This document shows, piece by piece, positions 42,385-54,262 of a DNA stretch of 64,000 bases. The notes below the pieces were generated by a model. That model was given only the letters and a program-made list of their open reading frames with translations. It searched no databases and was not told the DNA's origin. Within the stretch, counting starts at the first letter, position 1. Each line of letters opens with the position of its first letter. Both the position numbers and the translations under genes were made by a program. Source of the stretch: LMDS01 sp039930465 (GTDB lineage: Bacteria; Pseudomonadota; Gammaproteobacteria; Burkholderiales; Burkholderiaceae_C); NCBI GenBank assembly GCA_039930465.1, contig JBDTTU010000004.1:1-64000 (forward strand). The letters run 5' to 3'.

Positions 42385-44388
42385 TTAGTCCAAAACGCGC
42401 AACGCCAACACCCTGACCTGCGCCAGGTTCAGGGCTCCAGGTACTTGCGCAAGAACGCCTCGGTAGCGGTCGATGCGGTTCTCCGTCTTCGCAAAACCGT
42501 GCGCTTCATCGGCATAAACGACCCATTCGTAGGTCTTGCCAGCCGCCTTCAGTGCGTCGCGCATGCCTTCGGCGTGGGCGATCGGCACACGCTGATCACG
42601 CACGGCATGCACGATCAGAACAGGAGCCTTGATTTCGCTGGCATGCAGACGTGGGGAATACTTTTCGAGCATCACTCGGTCGGTCGTCACGTCTCCCAGC
42701 GCGACTTTGAGGAAAGCCTCGGCCTCGGCCGGATTCGACTGATTGAAATCGGTGTAGCCCAGTTCCTGCCACCAGATCAAGTCGACGACGCCGGCCTCGT
42801 CGATGCCGCACTTGAACATGTCGGGCTCTTTCACCAGGCCCATCATCGTGGCGTAGCCGCCATAACTGCCGCCGCCGATGCACACGCGGTCCTTGTCGAC
42901 CGTGCCTTGTGCGATCAGGTAACGCACACCGTCGGTGATGTCGTCCTGCATACGCTGGCCAAGCTGCTTGAAGCTCGATGTGTAGTGTTTGCTGCCGAAG
43001 CCGGTAGAGCCGCGGTAGTTGGGCTGAAACACTGCGTAGCCGCGGTTCGCCAAGAATTGCACGTCCGGGTCGTAGCCCCAATGGTCACGCGCCCAGGGGC
43101 CGCCGTGAATCCAGGCGACGAGCGGCAGCTTGGCGGGGGGTCGCCCCTGGGGCAGCGTGAGGTAACCCGGAATCTCTAGGCCGTCGCGTGCCTTGTAGCG
43201 CAACACCTGGGTCGCGGCCATCTGCTCGGGCTTGATCCAGTCTTGCGGGCGCAGCACCTCTTCGAGCCGGGCGCCTTTAGGATCGTAAAGGTAGTACTGG
43301 CCGGGGTCACGGTCGGCCCGCGAAAAGATCGCAACTTTGCCATCGTCGAGCAGGCGGATTTGGTTCGTGTTTCCTTTCGGGAGGCTGGCGTCCATCAGCT
43401 TCTGTAGCTTGGCGAAGGTCTCGTCGAACCAGACGAACTCCGGCTTGTCGGCATCAACGTACATGCCGACAATCCGGTGGTCCGAGAGCCGCGTGATCAG
43501 GGTTCCGGTGTCGAGATCGACCAGCGGGTGTTCGAGCACCAGCTTGCTGGTCTTGCCCGCCACCGCGTCGAACTCGTACAGCCTGTACTTGTCGGACTCC
43601 AGATTGGAGTAGACCAGCAGCGAGCCATCGGCGTCGAACGCGGCTGGCTGCAGGCGCCCGCTCTCGCCTTGGGCCACGCTGATCTTGCGCCAAGGTGTGG
43701 TCGCGCCATCGCGAAACCAAAACGTCTCGGTGCGCGCCTTGCCATTGGCCGAAACCGCCGCGCGCGGCACGTCGTTCTGGTCGAGCACCCAGGTCTGGAC
43801 GCTTCCCGGATTTTCGGAGGTCAACAAAGTCTTGCGCCCGGTCCGTGTATTCAGCCGGTACAGGTCTTCGGTGCGCATGTCGCGTTCGTTGGCCGACGCG
43901 ATGATCTCGTCTTCGCTGCCAGCAATACGCCGCACGAACCTGATTTGCCGGCAGATCTGGCTGCGCGCCTGGCAAGCCTCGTTCGTCGGCGACAACTCCT
44001 TGGGCTGCGAGCCATCTGCATTCAGGGCAAACAAACCGCCGCCGCGCTGCTCGGCCAAGCCTTTCTTCGCGTCGAACAGGCTCATCACAAGCCGGGTGCT
44101 GCTGATCCACTGGTACGAACCGACGTCGTAGGTCGTGAAGCTGGTGATGCGGGTGAGTTTGCTTTGCTCCATATCGCCGACGACCAGGTTCAGACGGCCT
44201 TCGAATTCCTGCAAGGCGGCAAACAACTTGCCGTTGGGCGAGAACTGAATCGATGCGAGCTTTGGCCGTTTGGCGAAATCGCTCACTGGCAGCAGTGGTG
44301 CGGGCGTGGCATCGGCAGCCTGAGCGCCAAAGACGAAAAGCAGCAGACTGGTGAAGACCAGCGTGCTGAGAGTACGAAGGTTTTCCAT
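42385..44388 (-). CDS. S9 family peptidase (prolyl oligopeptidase / acylaminoacyl peptidase type), secreted
   Basis: A 667-residue serine peptidase with a signal peptide (TLVFTSLLLFVFGAQAAD, cleavage near residue 24), an N-terminal beta-propeller (about 30-400) and a C-terminal alpha/beta-hydrolase domain. The catalytic triad is visible: Ser508 in GGGSYGGYATM, Asp598 in HAVRDQRVP and His630 in DEAHGF. S9 enzymes cleave short peptides admitted through the propeller, and the signal peptide puts it in the periplasm. It lies between two TonB-dependent receptor genes on the same strand, 82 bp downstream of the second receptor and behind a hairpin terminator. That position suggests it processes peptides imported by these receptors. 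Confidence 0.9.
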   Translation of the reverse strand: MENLRTLSTLVFTSLLLFVFGAQAADATPAPLLPVSDFAKRPKLASIQFSPNGKLFAALQEFEGRLNLVVGDMEQSKLTRITSFTTYDVGSYQWISSTRLVMSLFDAKKGLAEQRGGGLFALNADGSQPKELSPTNEACQARSQICRQIRFVRRIAGSEDEIIASANERDMRTEDLYRLNTRTGRKTLLTSENPGSVQTWVLDQNDVPRAAVSANGKARTETFWFRDGATTPWRKISVAQGESGRLQPAAFDADGSLLVYSNLESDKYRLYEFDAVAGKTSKLVLEHPLVDLDTGTLITRLSDHRIVGMYVDADKPEFVWFDETFAKLQKLMDASLPKGNTNQIRLLDDGKVAIFSRADRDPGQYYLYDPKGARLEEVLRPQDWIKPEQMAATQVLRYKARDGLEIPGYLTLPQGRPPAKLPLVAWIHGGPWARDHWGYDPDVQFLANRGYAVFQPNYRGSTGFGSKHYTSSFKQLGQRMQDDITDGVRYLIAQGTVDKDRVCIGGGSYGGYATMMGLVKEPDMFKCGIDEAGVVDLIWWQELGYTDFNQSNPAEAEAFLKVALGDVTTDRVMLEKYSPRLHASEIKAPVLIVHAVRDQRVPIAHAEGMRDALKAAGKTYEWVVYADEAHGFAKTENRIDRYRGVLAQVPGALNLAQVRVLALRVLD

Positions 44389-44414
44389 TGGGTAGAAGAC
44401 TAGGATCAGAAAGG

Positions 44415-44441
44415 AAAAAGGCCGCGTCAGAAGACGCGGCC
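44415..44441 (-). terminator. Rho-independent terminator between receptor 2 and the S9 peptidase
   Basis: On the minus strand the perfect 9-bp stem GGCCGCGTC-TTCT-GACGCGGCC is followed by TTTTT (44415-44419). It is 28 bp after the receptor stop and 26 bp before the peptidase ATG, so it should reduce or separate peptidase transcription. Confidence 0.88.
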
Positions 44442-44469
44442 GGGCAATGCATCGAACGTGAAGAAATAC

Positions 44470-47145
44470 TCAGAAGGTGTATTTGGCACCCACCGTCACG
44501 TAGCGACCCAACTGGTTGTGGAACTGTGAATTGAAGGCCGTGTAGCGGGTCACTTGCCGTTCGTCCAGCGGTGCCGCGCGGTTCGTCAGATTCCTAATCG
44601 TCAAGCCCAGATCCCAGTTCTTGAAGCCCTTGTAGCCGAGGTAGACATCGGTCGTCAGCCAGGATTTCACTGAGCACAGCTCCGGACGGTTCGTTCCCGC
44701 CTCGTCGTAAGGGCAGCTCAAGTCAGAAGGCGTGAACGCGCGCAGAAAACCACCCGTGTAGTTGAACGTCAGGTTGGCAGCCCACGGACCACGGTCCAGG
44801 GCAAAGCCGAGCTTCCAACGCTCCTTTGGCTGTTGGTACGTGCCAGCGTAATCAAGCTCCGGCGCGTCTTTCACATTCGCGACGTAGTAATGCGGCAGTT
44901 GGTCGTAGGCCGCGTTGACGGTGAGCTTGCCAAGCTCGCCGAGGTTGAAGCGGCCCTTGATATCGATATCGAAGCCCCAGATGCGGGTCGAACCGAGGTT
45001 CGTGTACTGCAGGTTCAGATAGTCGATCGTGCCGTCGGCCTTGCGCACCACGTAGCCAGGGTAATCCGCCTCATGGGCAAGCAGATAGTCGGGATCGATG
45101 CCGGCGATCTCGTTGCGGCGTTTGATCTTGTAGAAATCCAGTGCAATCGACAGGTCGTCGGTTGGATCAAACACGATACCGGCCGTCATGCTCTTCGAGC
45201 GCTCCGGCTTCAGGTTCGGGTTGGAGCCGAAGAAGGTTTGCAGCGACAGATCGCAATTTGCATTCGCGGGGTCGGGCGTCGGGCACAGCTGCGGGTCTCG
45301 TATGCCGCTGTAGAAGCCGCTCGAGGGCGTTTGTGTGGTTTCAGTGATGGCAGGAGCGCGGAATCCCTCGGCGTAGGTCGCGCGCAACGCAAGGTTCGGC
45401 AGTACCTTGTACTTCAGCCCGAATTTCGGGTTGGTGGTGCTGCCAAAGTCGCTGTAGTGGTCATAGCGGCCGGCAATCGATGCTTCGAGGTTCTTCAAGA
45501 TAGGAACAGACAACTCGGCATAGAGCGCGCTGATAGTCCGCGAGCCTTCCGACGACGATGCACCCAGCACACTCAACGCGCCGGAAGCAGTCAACGGGTC
45601 GGGGGTGCTTAGGTATTTTTCGCGACGTACCTCGGCGCCAAGCGCCACTTGCAGCGGACCGGCAGGCAGCTGAAACAACTCCCGGGACCCACGCGCATCG
45701 AGCGAGCTGGTCGACGTTGTGCCCGTGTCGCGCAGCGTGGGATACAGGCGCCCCATCAGGCCGGCGTCGTTCGCCGCCGGGTTGCCGAACGTGAAAGTGT
45801 TGCGCGCCTTCCCGGTGTCGGGGTCGAGCACTCCGTCGAATAACACGGAGTCATTGAGCAGTCCGGTGGTGATGACTTTCGTGTTCGAGTGCGAATAGAG
45901 GAAGCCGCTTTCAACATCCCACCCGGCGAAGTCGCGATTGCGAACGCCGAACACGGCGCGCTGCGTGTCCGACTGCACTTCCGTCATGTGCGGCACGTCT
46001 GCGAACCGATAACGAATCCCGACTTCGTCCGTTGCCGAAGGGTTGTTGGGGTGGCCAACCGGCAAAACGATATAGGTGTTGTTGAGTGTTCCGGTGCTGT
46101 AGTAGGTACTGGACGAGTAAGACGGGCTCTCGGCAGCGTATTTGGTCCGACTAATAACCGCGTCGCTGAACAACTCGAAGCCGCGACCCAGGTCGACCGT
46201 CCCGGCAACGAACAAGCTGTCGCGTGAAGTCTTGGCGATGACGTCCTGGTGATCCGTGGCCTGATAGATACAACGGCCATTCGTAGCGGCGCCCGGCTCG
46301 TTGAGCGGCGTGCAGCCTGCCACCGGCGCAATGAAAGCGCCGCCGGTTGCACCAGTAGGCACGTACAGATTGCCGGGGTACGCGTAACTTGACCGAAGAT
46401 CCAGCAAGCCGTACCGCCTGAAGTCAGCGCTCTGCGTCAGCTCACGTCGGTTCGCGCTCACCGAGTCTTGACCGGTGTGAGAAAGGTTGGCGAAAATGTT
46501 GTAGCCGTCGCTTGCCATCGAACCTTTGCCGGCGGTAAGGCTGATGGTGCGCCGGTTGGCGTCGCTTTCTGACGACGTGCCGAGGTCTCCCGAAATCTGG
46601 ACGCCGGCATAGTCGCGGCGAAGGATGAGGTTAACGACACCGCCAATGGCGTCGGAGCCGTAGATTGCCGACGCACCATCCAGCAGGATCTCGACCCGCT
46701 CGATCACTTCGATCGGGATCGAATTAACGTCGACGAAAGTCGTTTGCCCGCCCGACGCGAAGCCGAAAGGTGCAACACGCCGGCCATTGATCAGGATGAG
46801 GGTGGCCTGGGCGCCCAGCCCGCGCAGGGAAACGCCGCCCGCGCCTGGTGTGAAGCTCGCCACCGCGTTTTCGTTGAAGGACCCGGTATTGCTCGCGGGA
46901 ACGCTGGTGAGCAACTCGCTGACCGACTTGGCGCCGGACCGATCGATCTGGTCACGCGTGATCACCTGAACGGGTGAAGCGGTCTCGGCATCGATACGCT
47001 TGATCCGCGAGCCCGTGACTTCAACGCGTTGCAGTTCTCCAGTGGGTGTCGGCGTCGTCTGGGCAAACGCCGTGCCCCCTGACACAACCACGGTACCGCT
47101 GAATGCGAGCAGCAGGCTCTTGGCCAGCATTGTTCTCTTGAGCAT
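44470..47145 (-). CDS. TonB-dependent receptor
   Basis: An 891-residue outer-membrane receptor. It has a signal peptide (LLLAFSGTVVVSGGTAFAQ, cleavage near 29), a TonB-box-like stretch (ELQRVEVTGSRIKRI) and a plug (about 55-170; SVSELLTSVPASNTG; GGVSLRGLGAQATLILINGR; ILLDGASAIYGSDAIGGVVN). A 22-strand-type barrel ends YVTVGAKYTF with terminal Phe. It lacks the carboxypeptidase-regulatory domain of the first receptor, and the two are not close paralogues despite sharing the leader. Upstream lies the peptide ABC importer and downstream the S9 peptidase, so a peptide or peptide-like ligand is plausible but unproven. Confidence 0.93.
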   Translation of the reverse strand: MLKRTMLAKSLLLAFSGTVVVSGGTAFAQTTPTPTGELQRVEVTGSRIKRIDAETASPVQVITRDQIDRSGAKSVSELLTSVPASNTGSFNENAVASFTPGAGGVSLRGLGAQATLILINGRRVAPFGFASGGQTTFVDVNSIPIEVIERVEILLDGASAIYGSDAIGGVVNLILRRDYAGVQISGDLGTSSESDANRRTISLTAGKGSMASDGYNIFANLSHTGQDSVSANRRELTQSADFRRYGLLDLRSSYAYPGNLYVPTGATGGAFIAPVAGCTPLNEPGAATNGRCIYQATDHQDVIAKTSRDSLFVAGTVDLGRGFELFSDAVISRTKYAAESPSYSSSTYYSTGTLNNTYIVLPVGHPNNPSATDEVGIRYRFADVPHMTEVQSDTQRAVFGVRNRDFAGWDVESGFLYSHSNTKVITTGLLNDSVLFDGVLDPDTGKARNTFTFGNPAANDAGLMGRLYPTLRDTGTTSTSSLDARGSRELFQLPAGPLQVALGAEVRREKYLSTPDPLTASGALSVLGASSSEGSRTISALYAELSVPILKNLEASIAGRYDHYSDFGSTTNPKFGLKYKVLPNLALRATYAEGFRAPAITETTQTPSSGFYSGIRDPQLCPTPDPANANCDLSLQTFFGSNPNLKPERSKSMTAGIVFDPTDDLSIALDFYKIKRRNEIAGIDPDYLLAHEADYPGYVVRKADGTIDYLNLQYTNLGSTRIWGFDIDIKGRFNLGELGKLTVNAAYDQLPHYYVANVKDAPELDYAGTYQQPKERWKLGFALDRGPWAANLTFNYTGGFLRAFTPSDLSCPYDEAGTNRPELCSVKSWLTTDVYLGYKGFKNWDLGLTIRNLTNRAAPLDERQVTRYTAFNSQFHNQLGRYVTVGAKYTF

Positions 47146-47228
47146 CGGGGACTCCTGATAGGAAAAGTTGATCGAAAGCCCAAGTCCCGCAGCAAGTCAC
47201 ATACCAGCTTTGTAAGCAGGTCATGATT

Positions 47229-47242
47229 CGTCTGCTAAGACA
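47229..47242. promoter_or_regulatory. Inverted-repeat site in leader copy B
   Basis: CGTCT-GCTA-AGACA is the copy B form of the TGTCT-N4-AGACA repeat of copy A, with one mismatch between arms. It lies about 90 bp before the receptor 2 start. Confidence 0.4.
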
Positions 47243-47513
47243 TGTAAATGAATTGTCACTGAACCCTCTGGCGAAGCCGCCTAAGGGTATCCCTGATGTT
47301 GTCAAAACGCGTGCCTGCGGAGCTTCACTCAAGCGCTGACAATCTTGCGCAAACCCATATTCCATGCGGGTTTGCGGGCGAAGGGCGGGAACCGAAGCGC
47401 GGCCCTGCCACATGCGCCCGATGGCTGCCTCCGGGCATCTACTTAAGCCGGTTTACAAACGTCGTTGGGTGTCAACAACAGGGCGCGGTGCCATCTGTAA
47501 CGCCACCCTGCAG

Positions 47514-49366
<1,853 letters not shown>

Positions 49367-49370
<4 letters not shown>

Positions 49371-50812
49371 GCCACCGCCCCCTTGCGCAAACGTGGCCTG
49401 AAGCTGCGCGCGCGCGGGTCGAAAGCATCACGAACGCCGTCCGCAAACAGGTTGGCCGCGAGCACGAGCGTGACCATGAAGGTGAACGCCGCCGCGAACG
49501 ACCACCACACCAGCGGGTCGCGGCTCATCTCGGTGCGCGCGAGGTTGATCATGCCGCCGAAGCTGTTCATCGACGGGTCGACACCGACGCCCACGTACGA
49601 CAGCACCGCTTCGTAAAGAATCAGCGCCGAGAAGTCGAGCACCGTCGTGATGATGATCAGGTGCACCACGTTCGGGAAGATGTGCTTGCGCATGATCTGG
49701 CCCGTGCGCACACCGAAGGCGTTGGCCGCCTGAACGTAGTCGAGCGCGCAGAGTTTCATGGTCTCGGCGCGCAGCAGCCGGCACAGCGTGGCCCAGCCGG
49801 TCAGCCCGAGGATCACGCAGAGCAGGAACAGGCGCACGTCGGCGCGCTCGGCACCGGTCTCGAACAGGTCGGGGTGGGTGTCGATGAAGACCTGCATCAT
49901 CAACACGCACGCGGCGATCAGCAGCACGTTCGGAATCGACGACAGCAGCGTGTAGAGGTACTGCACCACTTCGTCGACCCAGCCGCGCAGGTAACCCGCC
50001 AGAATGCCCAGGCCCACGGCGAGCGGCAGCGTGGCAACGGTCGAGAGCGTGCCGATCACGAACGCGGTGCGGATGCTCTTGAGCGCCTGGTAGAACACGT
50101 CGTTGCCGGTGCGGTCGCTGCCGAACACGTGGTAGTTCTGCGCCAGTGAAAACAGCGGGCCAAAGACCACGCACAGCGCCAGCACGGTGAGCAGTGCGGC
50201 ACGCAGCGGCAGGTCGGTCTGGTTGCGCGCAATGGCACGCCAGGCCGATGCAAACCGCTCGGCACGTGCGCGGGCCAGAACGAGGGCAGCGCTCGCGGCG
50301 ATCACGAGTGCGAGCACCACGCCCAGCCCCAGCCCGAGCAGGCTGCGCTGCAGCACATCGGCGGCCCAATCGCTGTCGTCGCGCAGGCTCGCGCCGCCGT
50401 ACAGCAGCCGCGGGTAGATGCGCTCGCTGGTTCCGGCCACTTCGACCGTGTCTTTCGTGAAGGCACGCATCGCCAGCGGCGCGGAATACGAGGTCTCGCG
50501 CCCGGCCAGTTGGCGCGCCAGCAGCACGTCGAGCAATGACTCGGTGCGGGTGGCGTAGGCCTGGTGCTGCTGCGCCCCGGCCGCTGGCACGTCACTCAGC
50601 GCACGCCGGAAATGCAGGCTGTCGAGCACGGCCACCGCGAAGAACAACACCAGCACCACGGCCGAGCACAGCGCAGCCGGGTCGCGCGCCACCTGCGCCC
50701 AGGTGGCGCGCAGGTTCTTGCTGCCACGCACGCGAAATGCGTAGAGCAGCAACAGCAGCAGCGAGGCGATCACGACCCCATCGGACCAGAGGACGACGAT
50801 CTTCGGCATCAT
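49367..50812 (-). CDS. Oligopeptide ABC transporter permease (YejE/DppC type) with large extracytoplasmic insert
   Basis: A 481-residue permease. The C-terminal part (about 230-480) is an ordinary DppC-like permease with the EAA-type loop AFGVRTGQIMRKHIFPNVVHL and the binding-protein-proximal HVFGSDRTGNDVFYQALKS. Ahead of it are two helices (about 7-25 and 47-67) and an insert of about 100 residues (70-165, LDSLHFRRAL ... YGGASLRDDSDW) that should face the periplasm. Two more helices precede the core. Standard DppC/YejE proteins are about 300-340 residues, so this is an enlarged form. The start is one of two adjacent ATGs (50812 or 50809). Confidence 0.88.
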
Positions 50813-50834
50813 GCGCAGGTTCCGTGAAATTGGC

Positions 50835-51818
50835 TCATGCGAGGCGCACTCTAGGGTCGACCCAGGTGTAGGCCACATCGATCACGACGTAGCTTGCGAT
50901 GTAGATCAGCGAGCCCACGAACACCATCGAACGCACGATCGCGAAGTCTTGGCCCGTGATCGCTTCGATCACGTAGGCGCCCAACCCGGGTATGCCGAAG
51001 AAACTCTCGAACACCAGGCTGCCGAGAAACACGAAGGGCAAATAGCTCCCGGCGCTCGTCAGGATCGGAATCAGTGCGTTGCGCAGCACGTGGCTGAACA
51101 GCACTTTGGGCTCGCTCAAACCCTTGGCGCGTGCGGTGCGCACGTAGTCGCGCCCCAGTTCTTCGAGGAACATCGCGCGGTACAGGCGGCCTTCGCTGCC
51201 CAGGCGCGAGAGCAGCGAAAGAATGACCGGGAGGATCAGGAAGCGCACGGCGTCCAGGCCCGATTCGAAACCCGAGATCGGCACCAGGTGGAACACGCGC
51301 GAGAACAGATACTGGCCGACGATGATGTAGAACAGCGCGCTGATCGACAACATCAACACGCAAGTCACTACGCCCCAGAAGTCGATGCGCGAGTGTTTGA
51401 AGAACACCAGCAGCAAGGCGAAAGCCACGCTGACCACGATCTGCAGCAGAAACAGCGGTACCGCGAGCTGCAAGCTCACGCCCATGCGGGTCTTGATCTC
51501 GTGGCCGATGTCGGTGGCGCTGGTCGAATCGGACCGGCCGAAGTCAAGCGCGAGCAGTGAGACCGAGCGGTCCCAGAACACCGTCTCGGTCAACTGCTTC
51601 GTGCCTTCGGCCGCACGGTTCCAGTAGAGCGGCTTGTCGTAGCCACGCTCCACCTTCCACTTCACGATCTGCTCTTGCGTCACGCGCTTGCCGCCGATGT
51701 TCAGGCGCGCCATGTCGTCGGGCGTGTTGACGGTGAAGAAGAGCATGAAGGTGAACAGATTCACCCCGAGCAAGACCAGCACGCCGTAGAAGCTGCGGCG
51801 GATGAGGTAGTTCCACAT
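50835..51818 (-). CDS. Oligopeptide ABC transporter permease (YejB/DppB type)
   Basis: A 327-residue permease with about six membrane helices. It has the N-terminal MWNYLIRRSFYGVLVLLGVNL typical of DppB/YejB and the EAA-type loop GLSEPKVLFSHVLRNALIPI near 240. Its region 30-125 is longer than usual in the first extracytoplasmic loop. It starts 3 bp after the binding-protein stop and ends 22 bp before the second permease, so the four genes form one operon (binding protein, permease, permease, ATPase). Confidence 0.93.
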   Translation of the reverse strand: MWNYLIRRSFYGVLVLLGVNLFTFMLFFTVNTPDDMARLNIGGKRVTQEQIVKWKVERGYDKPLYWNRAAEGTKQLTETVFWDRSVSLLALDFGRSDSTSATDIGHEIKTRMGVSLQLAVPLFLLQIVVSVAFALLLVFFKHSRIDFWGVVTCVLMLSISALFYIIVGQYLFSRVFHLVPISGFESGLDAVRFLILPVILSLLSRLGSEGRLYRAMFLEELGRDYVRTARAKGLSEPKVLFSHVLRNALIPILTSAGSYLPFVFLGSLVFESFFGIPGLGAYVIEAITGQDFAIVRSMVFVGSLIYIASYVVIDVAYTWVDPRVRLA

Positions 51819-51821
51819 GGC

Positions 51822-54107
51822 TCAGGGCTTCACGACAACCGGCTCGAGCGCCACCGCCGCGGCGCGGCCGATCGCCCGTTCGCGGGCACGGTAGGCGCGC
51901 CACCCGATCCAGGCGAGCAAGAGCGTGGCGGCCGCCAGCAGCAGCATCGGCCAGTAGTGCGGCCGGTTCCATTCGGCCTGCAGTCGCGTGCGCATGGGCG
52001 CGTCGATGCGGTAATACAAGGCTCGGTCGTTGGTGAACAGGCCGTATTTGCCGTTCGGCAGCCACTTCTGGTACGCCCCGGCAGAGTAGGGGAAGTATCC
52101 CCAGGCCCAGGGCGCGTCGTTGCGCAAGATGTCGACCATTTCGTCGATCAGCTTCTGCTTGGCCGGGCCATCTTCCAGCAAGGCCAGCTTTTTGTAGAGC
52201 CTGTCGTATTCCGGGTTCAGGTAATTGGCCGCGTTCTCGCCTTCAACCTTCGCTTTTGCATTCGGCCCATAGAGCAGGAACAGGAAGTTTTCGGCGTCGG
52301 GGTAGTCGGCAAACCAGCCCCACCAGAAGATCTGCTGCTTGCCCTTGAGCATCTTCTCCTGGAACTGGTTGTAGTCGGTGGCGCGAATCTCGAGCTGCAC
52401 GTTCAGCTTGGCGAACTGCTTGACCATCCAGTCGAGCTCGGCTTTGTACTCGGGCGTGGGCACACGCTGGTAGTCGTAGTTCAGGACCAGCGGTTTGCCG
52501 GTTTTCAGGTCACGCCCGTCGGGGTAACCGGCCTCGGCAAGCAAGGCCTTGGCTTCTTCGATCGAGCGCCGCACCACCTTGCCACCCACCAGCTTGTGCG
52601 TGACCGGGTTCATGTCGCCGGGCGTGCCGTGGCGCGAGCCGAACATGCCCCCCGGCAGCGGACCCTGCGCCACTTCGCCGGCCTTCTGGGTGAAGACGCG
52701 GCCGTAGCCTTCTTCCCAGTCGATCGCGATGCTCAGCGCGTGCCGCAGCTTGCGGTTCTTGACCTGCTGTTCGGGTGTGTCGCCCTGCCCCACCACCGGG
52801 TCGAGCCAGTTGAAGCCGAGATACCAGTTCTGCGGCTCGATGCTCTTCGGAAAGCGCATGCCACGCTCTTCGAACTTCTTCTTCACTTCGTCGGAATCGT
52901 TGGCGTCGGCCAGGAAGTCGGGGCCCCAGTCGTTGCGCTCGATCTCCGGAACGTCGAGAAAACCTTGCGTGAACTTCGAACGCAGCGGGGTCTTGTCGCG
53001 CTCGACGTTGAAGACCAGCTTGTCGAGGAAAGGCAGCGCCTTGCCGCAGTCGTCGAGCAGCCCCGCTTCCTTGTCGCCGGGCATGCCTTCACACGGGTAG
53101 GTGGCCCCATGGTAGTTCGGGTTGCGCACCAGCACGTGGCGCCGGTCGGCCTGGTACTCGACCGCCATGAACGGGCCGGTACCCACCGGCCACACATCGA
53201 GCGTGAGGCTGTTCTTCGCCATGCCGGGCTGGGCGTAGAACTTGTCGGCCTCCCAGGGCACGGGCGCCGTGAACGCCAGCGTCATCCAGTACTTCCACTG
53301 CGGGTACTTGCCTTTGATGCGCACGCGGTAGGTGTATTTGTCGAGCGCGACCGCACCGACCAACGGGTACTTTCGAAAATCGAGAAAGGGCTTGTCGAGC
53401 GCGGCCGGGTCCAGGCCGGCGCGCAGCTTCTTGTCTTCGCTGCGGATCAGCTCGCCATAGTCTTTCAGCCCGAGCACGTATTCCGAGAAGATGCCATAGA
53501 TCGGCGTTTCGATGCGCGGCGTGGCGTGGCGCTTGAGCGCGTAGACGAAGTCTTCGGCCACCAGCTCGCGTGTGCCGGTGTGTTCGAAATCGAGCGGTGA
53601 ATGTTTGTCGCGTGTCTGCGCGGCCGTGAGTGTGTGGTACTCATACTCGCCACTGGCGTCCTTGGCAAACGCCGGGTGCGGTGCGTAACGAACGCCCTGC
53701 TTGATGTGAACGTCGTACTGGCTTTCGGCCACCAGTTCACCGGGCGCGTCGGCCGGCAGCGGCTTGCCGTCTTTGTCGAAGTAGTTCGGCGTGGCCATTT
53801 CGGCCGCCGACTTGGGCACGAGCTGGTACGGCCGCTTCAGGTAGTGATAGGCGTAGGGCGGCTCGTAGATGGAGTACACGTACGGCACTTCGTTGACCGC
53901 GTAAGACGCGGTCGGGTCGAGGTGGCGCGGCGAGCGTTCCTGAAAGGCGACGAAGAGCGTGTTGCTCGATTCGCTGCCTTCGGGGTTGGGGCTGTTGTCG
54001 CAGCCGGCCACGAAGACCAGCCCGCCGAGCAAGATGCCCATCCAGCCCACCTTGGCCCGCACGCGCCGATGGGTCACCACCGACACCCCCTGTAGCCCAC
54101 CGCGCAT
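51822..54107 (-). CDS. Family 5 substrate-binding lipoprotein with C-terminal membrane helix
   Basis: A 761-residue DppA/OppA-type (family 5) peptide-binding protein. A lipobox LVFVAGC at about residues 30-36 marks it as a lipoprotein. The binding domain spans about 45-705 (DPTASYAVNEVPYVYSIYEP; LRHALSIAIDWEEGYGRVFT; QIFWWGWFADYPDAENFLF). A clear membrane helix (WPMLLLAAATLLLAWIGW, about 718-736) and a basic tail end the chain. A second anchor is unusual for a soluble binding protein and may tether it to its permeases. At 761 residues it is well above the usual 500-600. It is the first gene of the importer operon. Confidence 0.9.
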   Translation of the reverse strand: MRGGLQGVSVVTHRRVRAKVGWMGILLGGLVFVAGCDNSPNPEGSESSNTLFVAFQERSPRHLDPTASYAVNEVPYVYSIYEPPYAYHYLKRPYQLVPKSAAEMATPNYFDKDGKPLPADAPGELVAESQYDVHIKQGVRYAPHPAFAKDASGEYEYHTLTAAQTRDKHSPLDFEHTGTRELVAEDFVYALKRHATPRIETPIYGIFSEYVLGLKDYGELIRSEDKKLRAGLDPAALDKPFLDFRKYPLVGAVALDKYTYRVRIKGKYPQWKYWMTLAFTAPVPWEADKFYAQPGMAKNSLTLDVWPVGTGPFMAVEYQADRRHVLVRNPNYHGATYPCEGMPGDKEAGLLDDCGKALPFLDKLVFNVERDKTPLRSKFTQGFLDVPEIERNDWGPDFLADANDSDEVKKKFEERGMRFPKSIEPQNWYLGFNWLDPVVGQGDTPEQQVKNRKLRHALSIAIDWEEGYGRVFTQKAGEVAQGPLPGGMFGSRHGTPGDMNPVTHKLVGGKVVRRSIEEAKALLAEAGYPDGRDLKTGKPLVLNYDYQRVPTPEYKAELDWMVKQFAKLNVQLEIRATDYNQFQEKMLKGKQQIFWWGWFADYPDAENFLFLLYGPNAKAKVEGENAANYLNPEYDRLYKKLALLEDGPAKQKLIDEMVDILRNDAPWAWGYFPYSAGAYQKWLPNGKYGLFTNDRALYYRIDAPMRTRLQAEWNRPHYWPMLLLAAATLLLAWIGWRAYRARERAIGRAAAVALEPVVVKP

Positions 54108-54262
54108 GCCGCCCGCCCCTTATTTCGCGACCCCGGCGCAGGCTTGCGCGCCGAACCCAGAAAAACAATGTGCCTGCGATGAACACCGGCTTGTGGTCGG
54201 GTCAAAGCGAGGCAACGCGCGATTGTACGGTGGCGATTTGCGCTTTGCCGGGCCTGCGGTCT

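Noticed and set aside
42385..44388. S9 peptidase as a lasso-peptide isopeptidase in a lasso-peptide cluster
   Set aside because: Lasso isopeptidases are S9-like and sit near TonB receptors, but I saw no precursor peptide, B or C protein, or FecI/FecR regulator nearby. A general peptidase is the safer call.
51675..53600. Plus-strand open frame of about 640 codons opposite the peptide-binding protein
   Set aside because: Antisense shadow; the binding protein has clear family motifs throughout.
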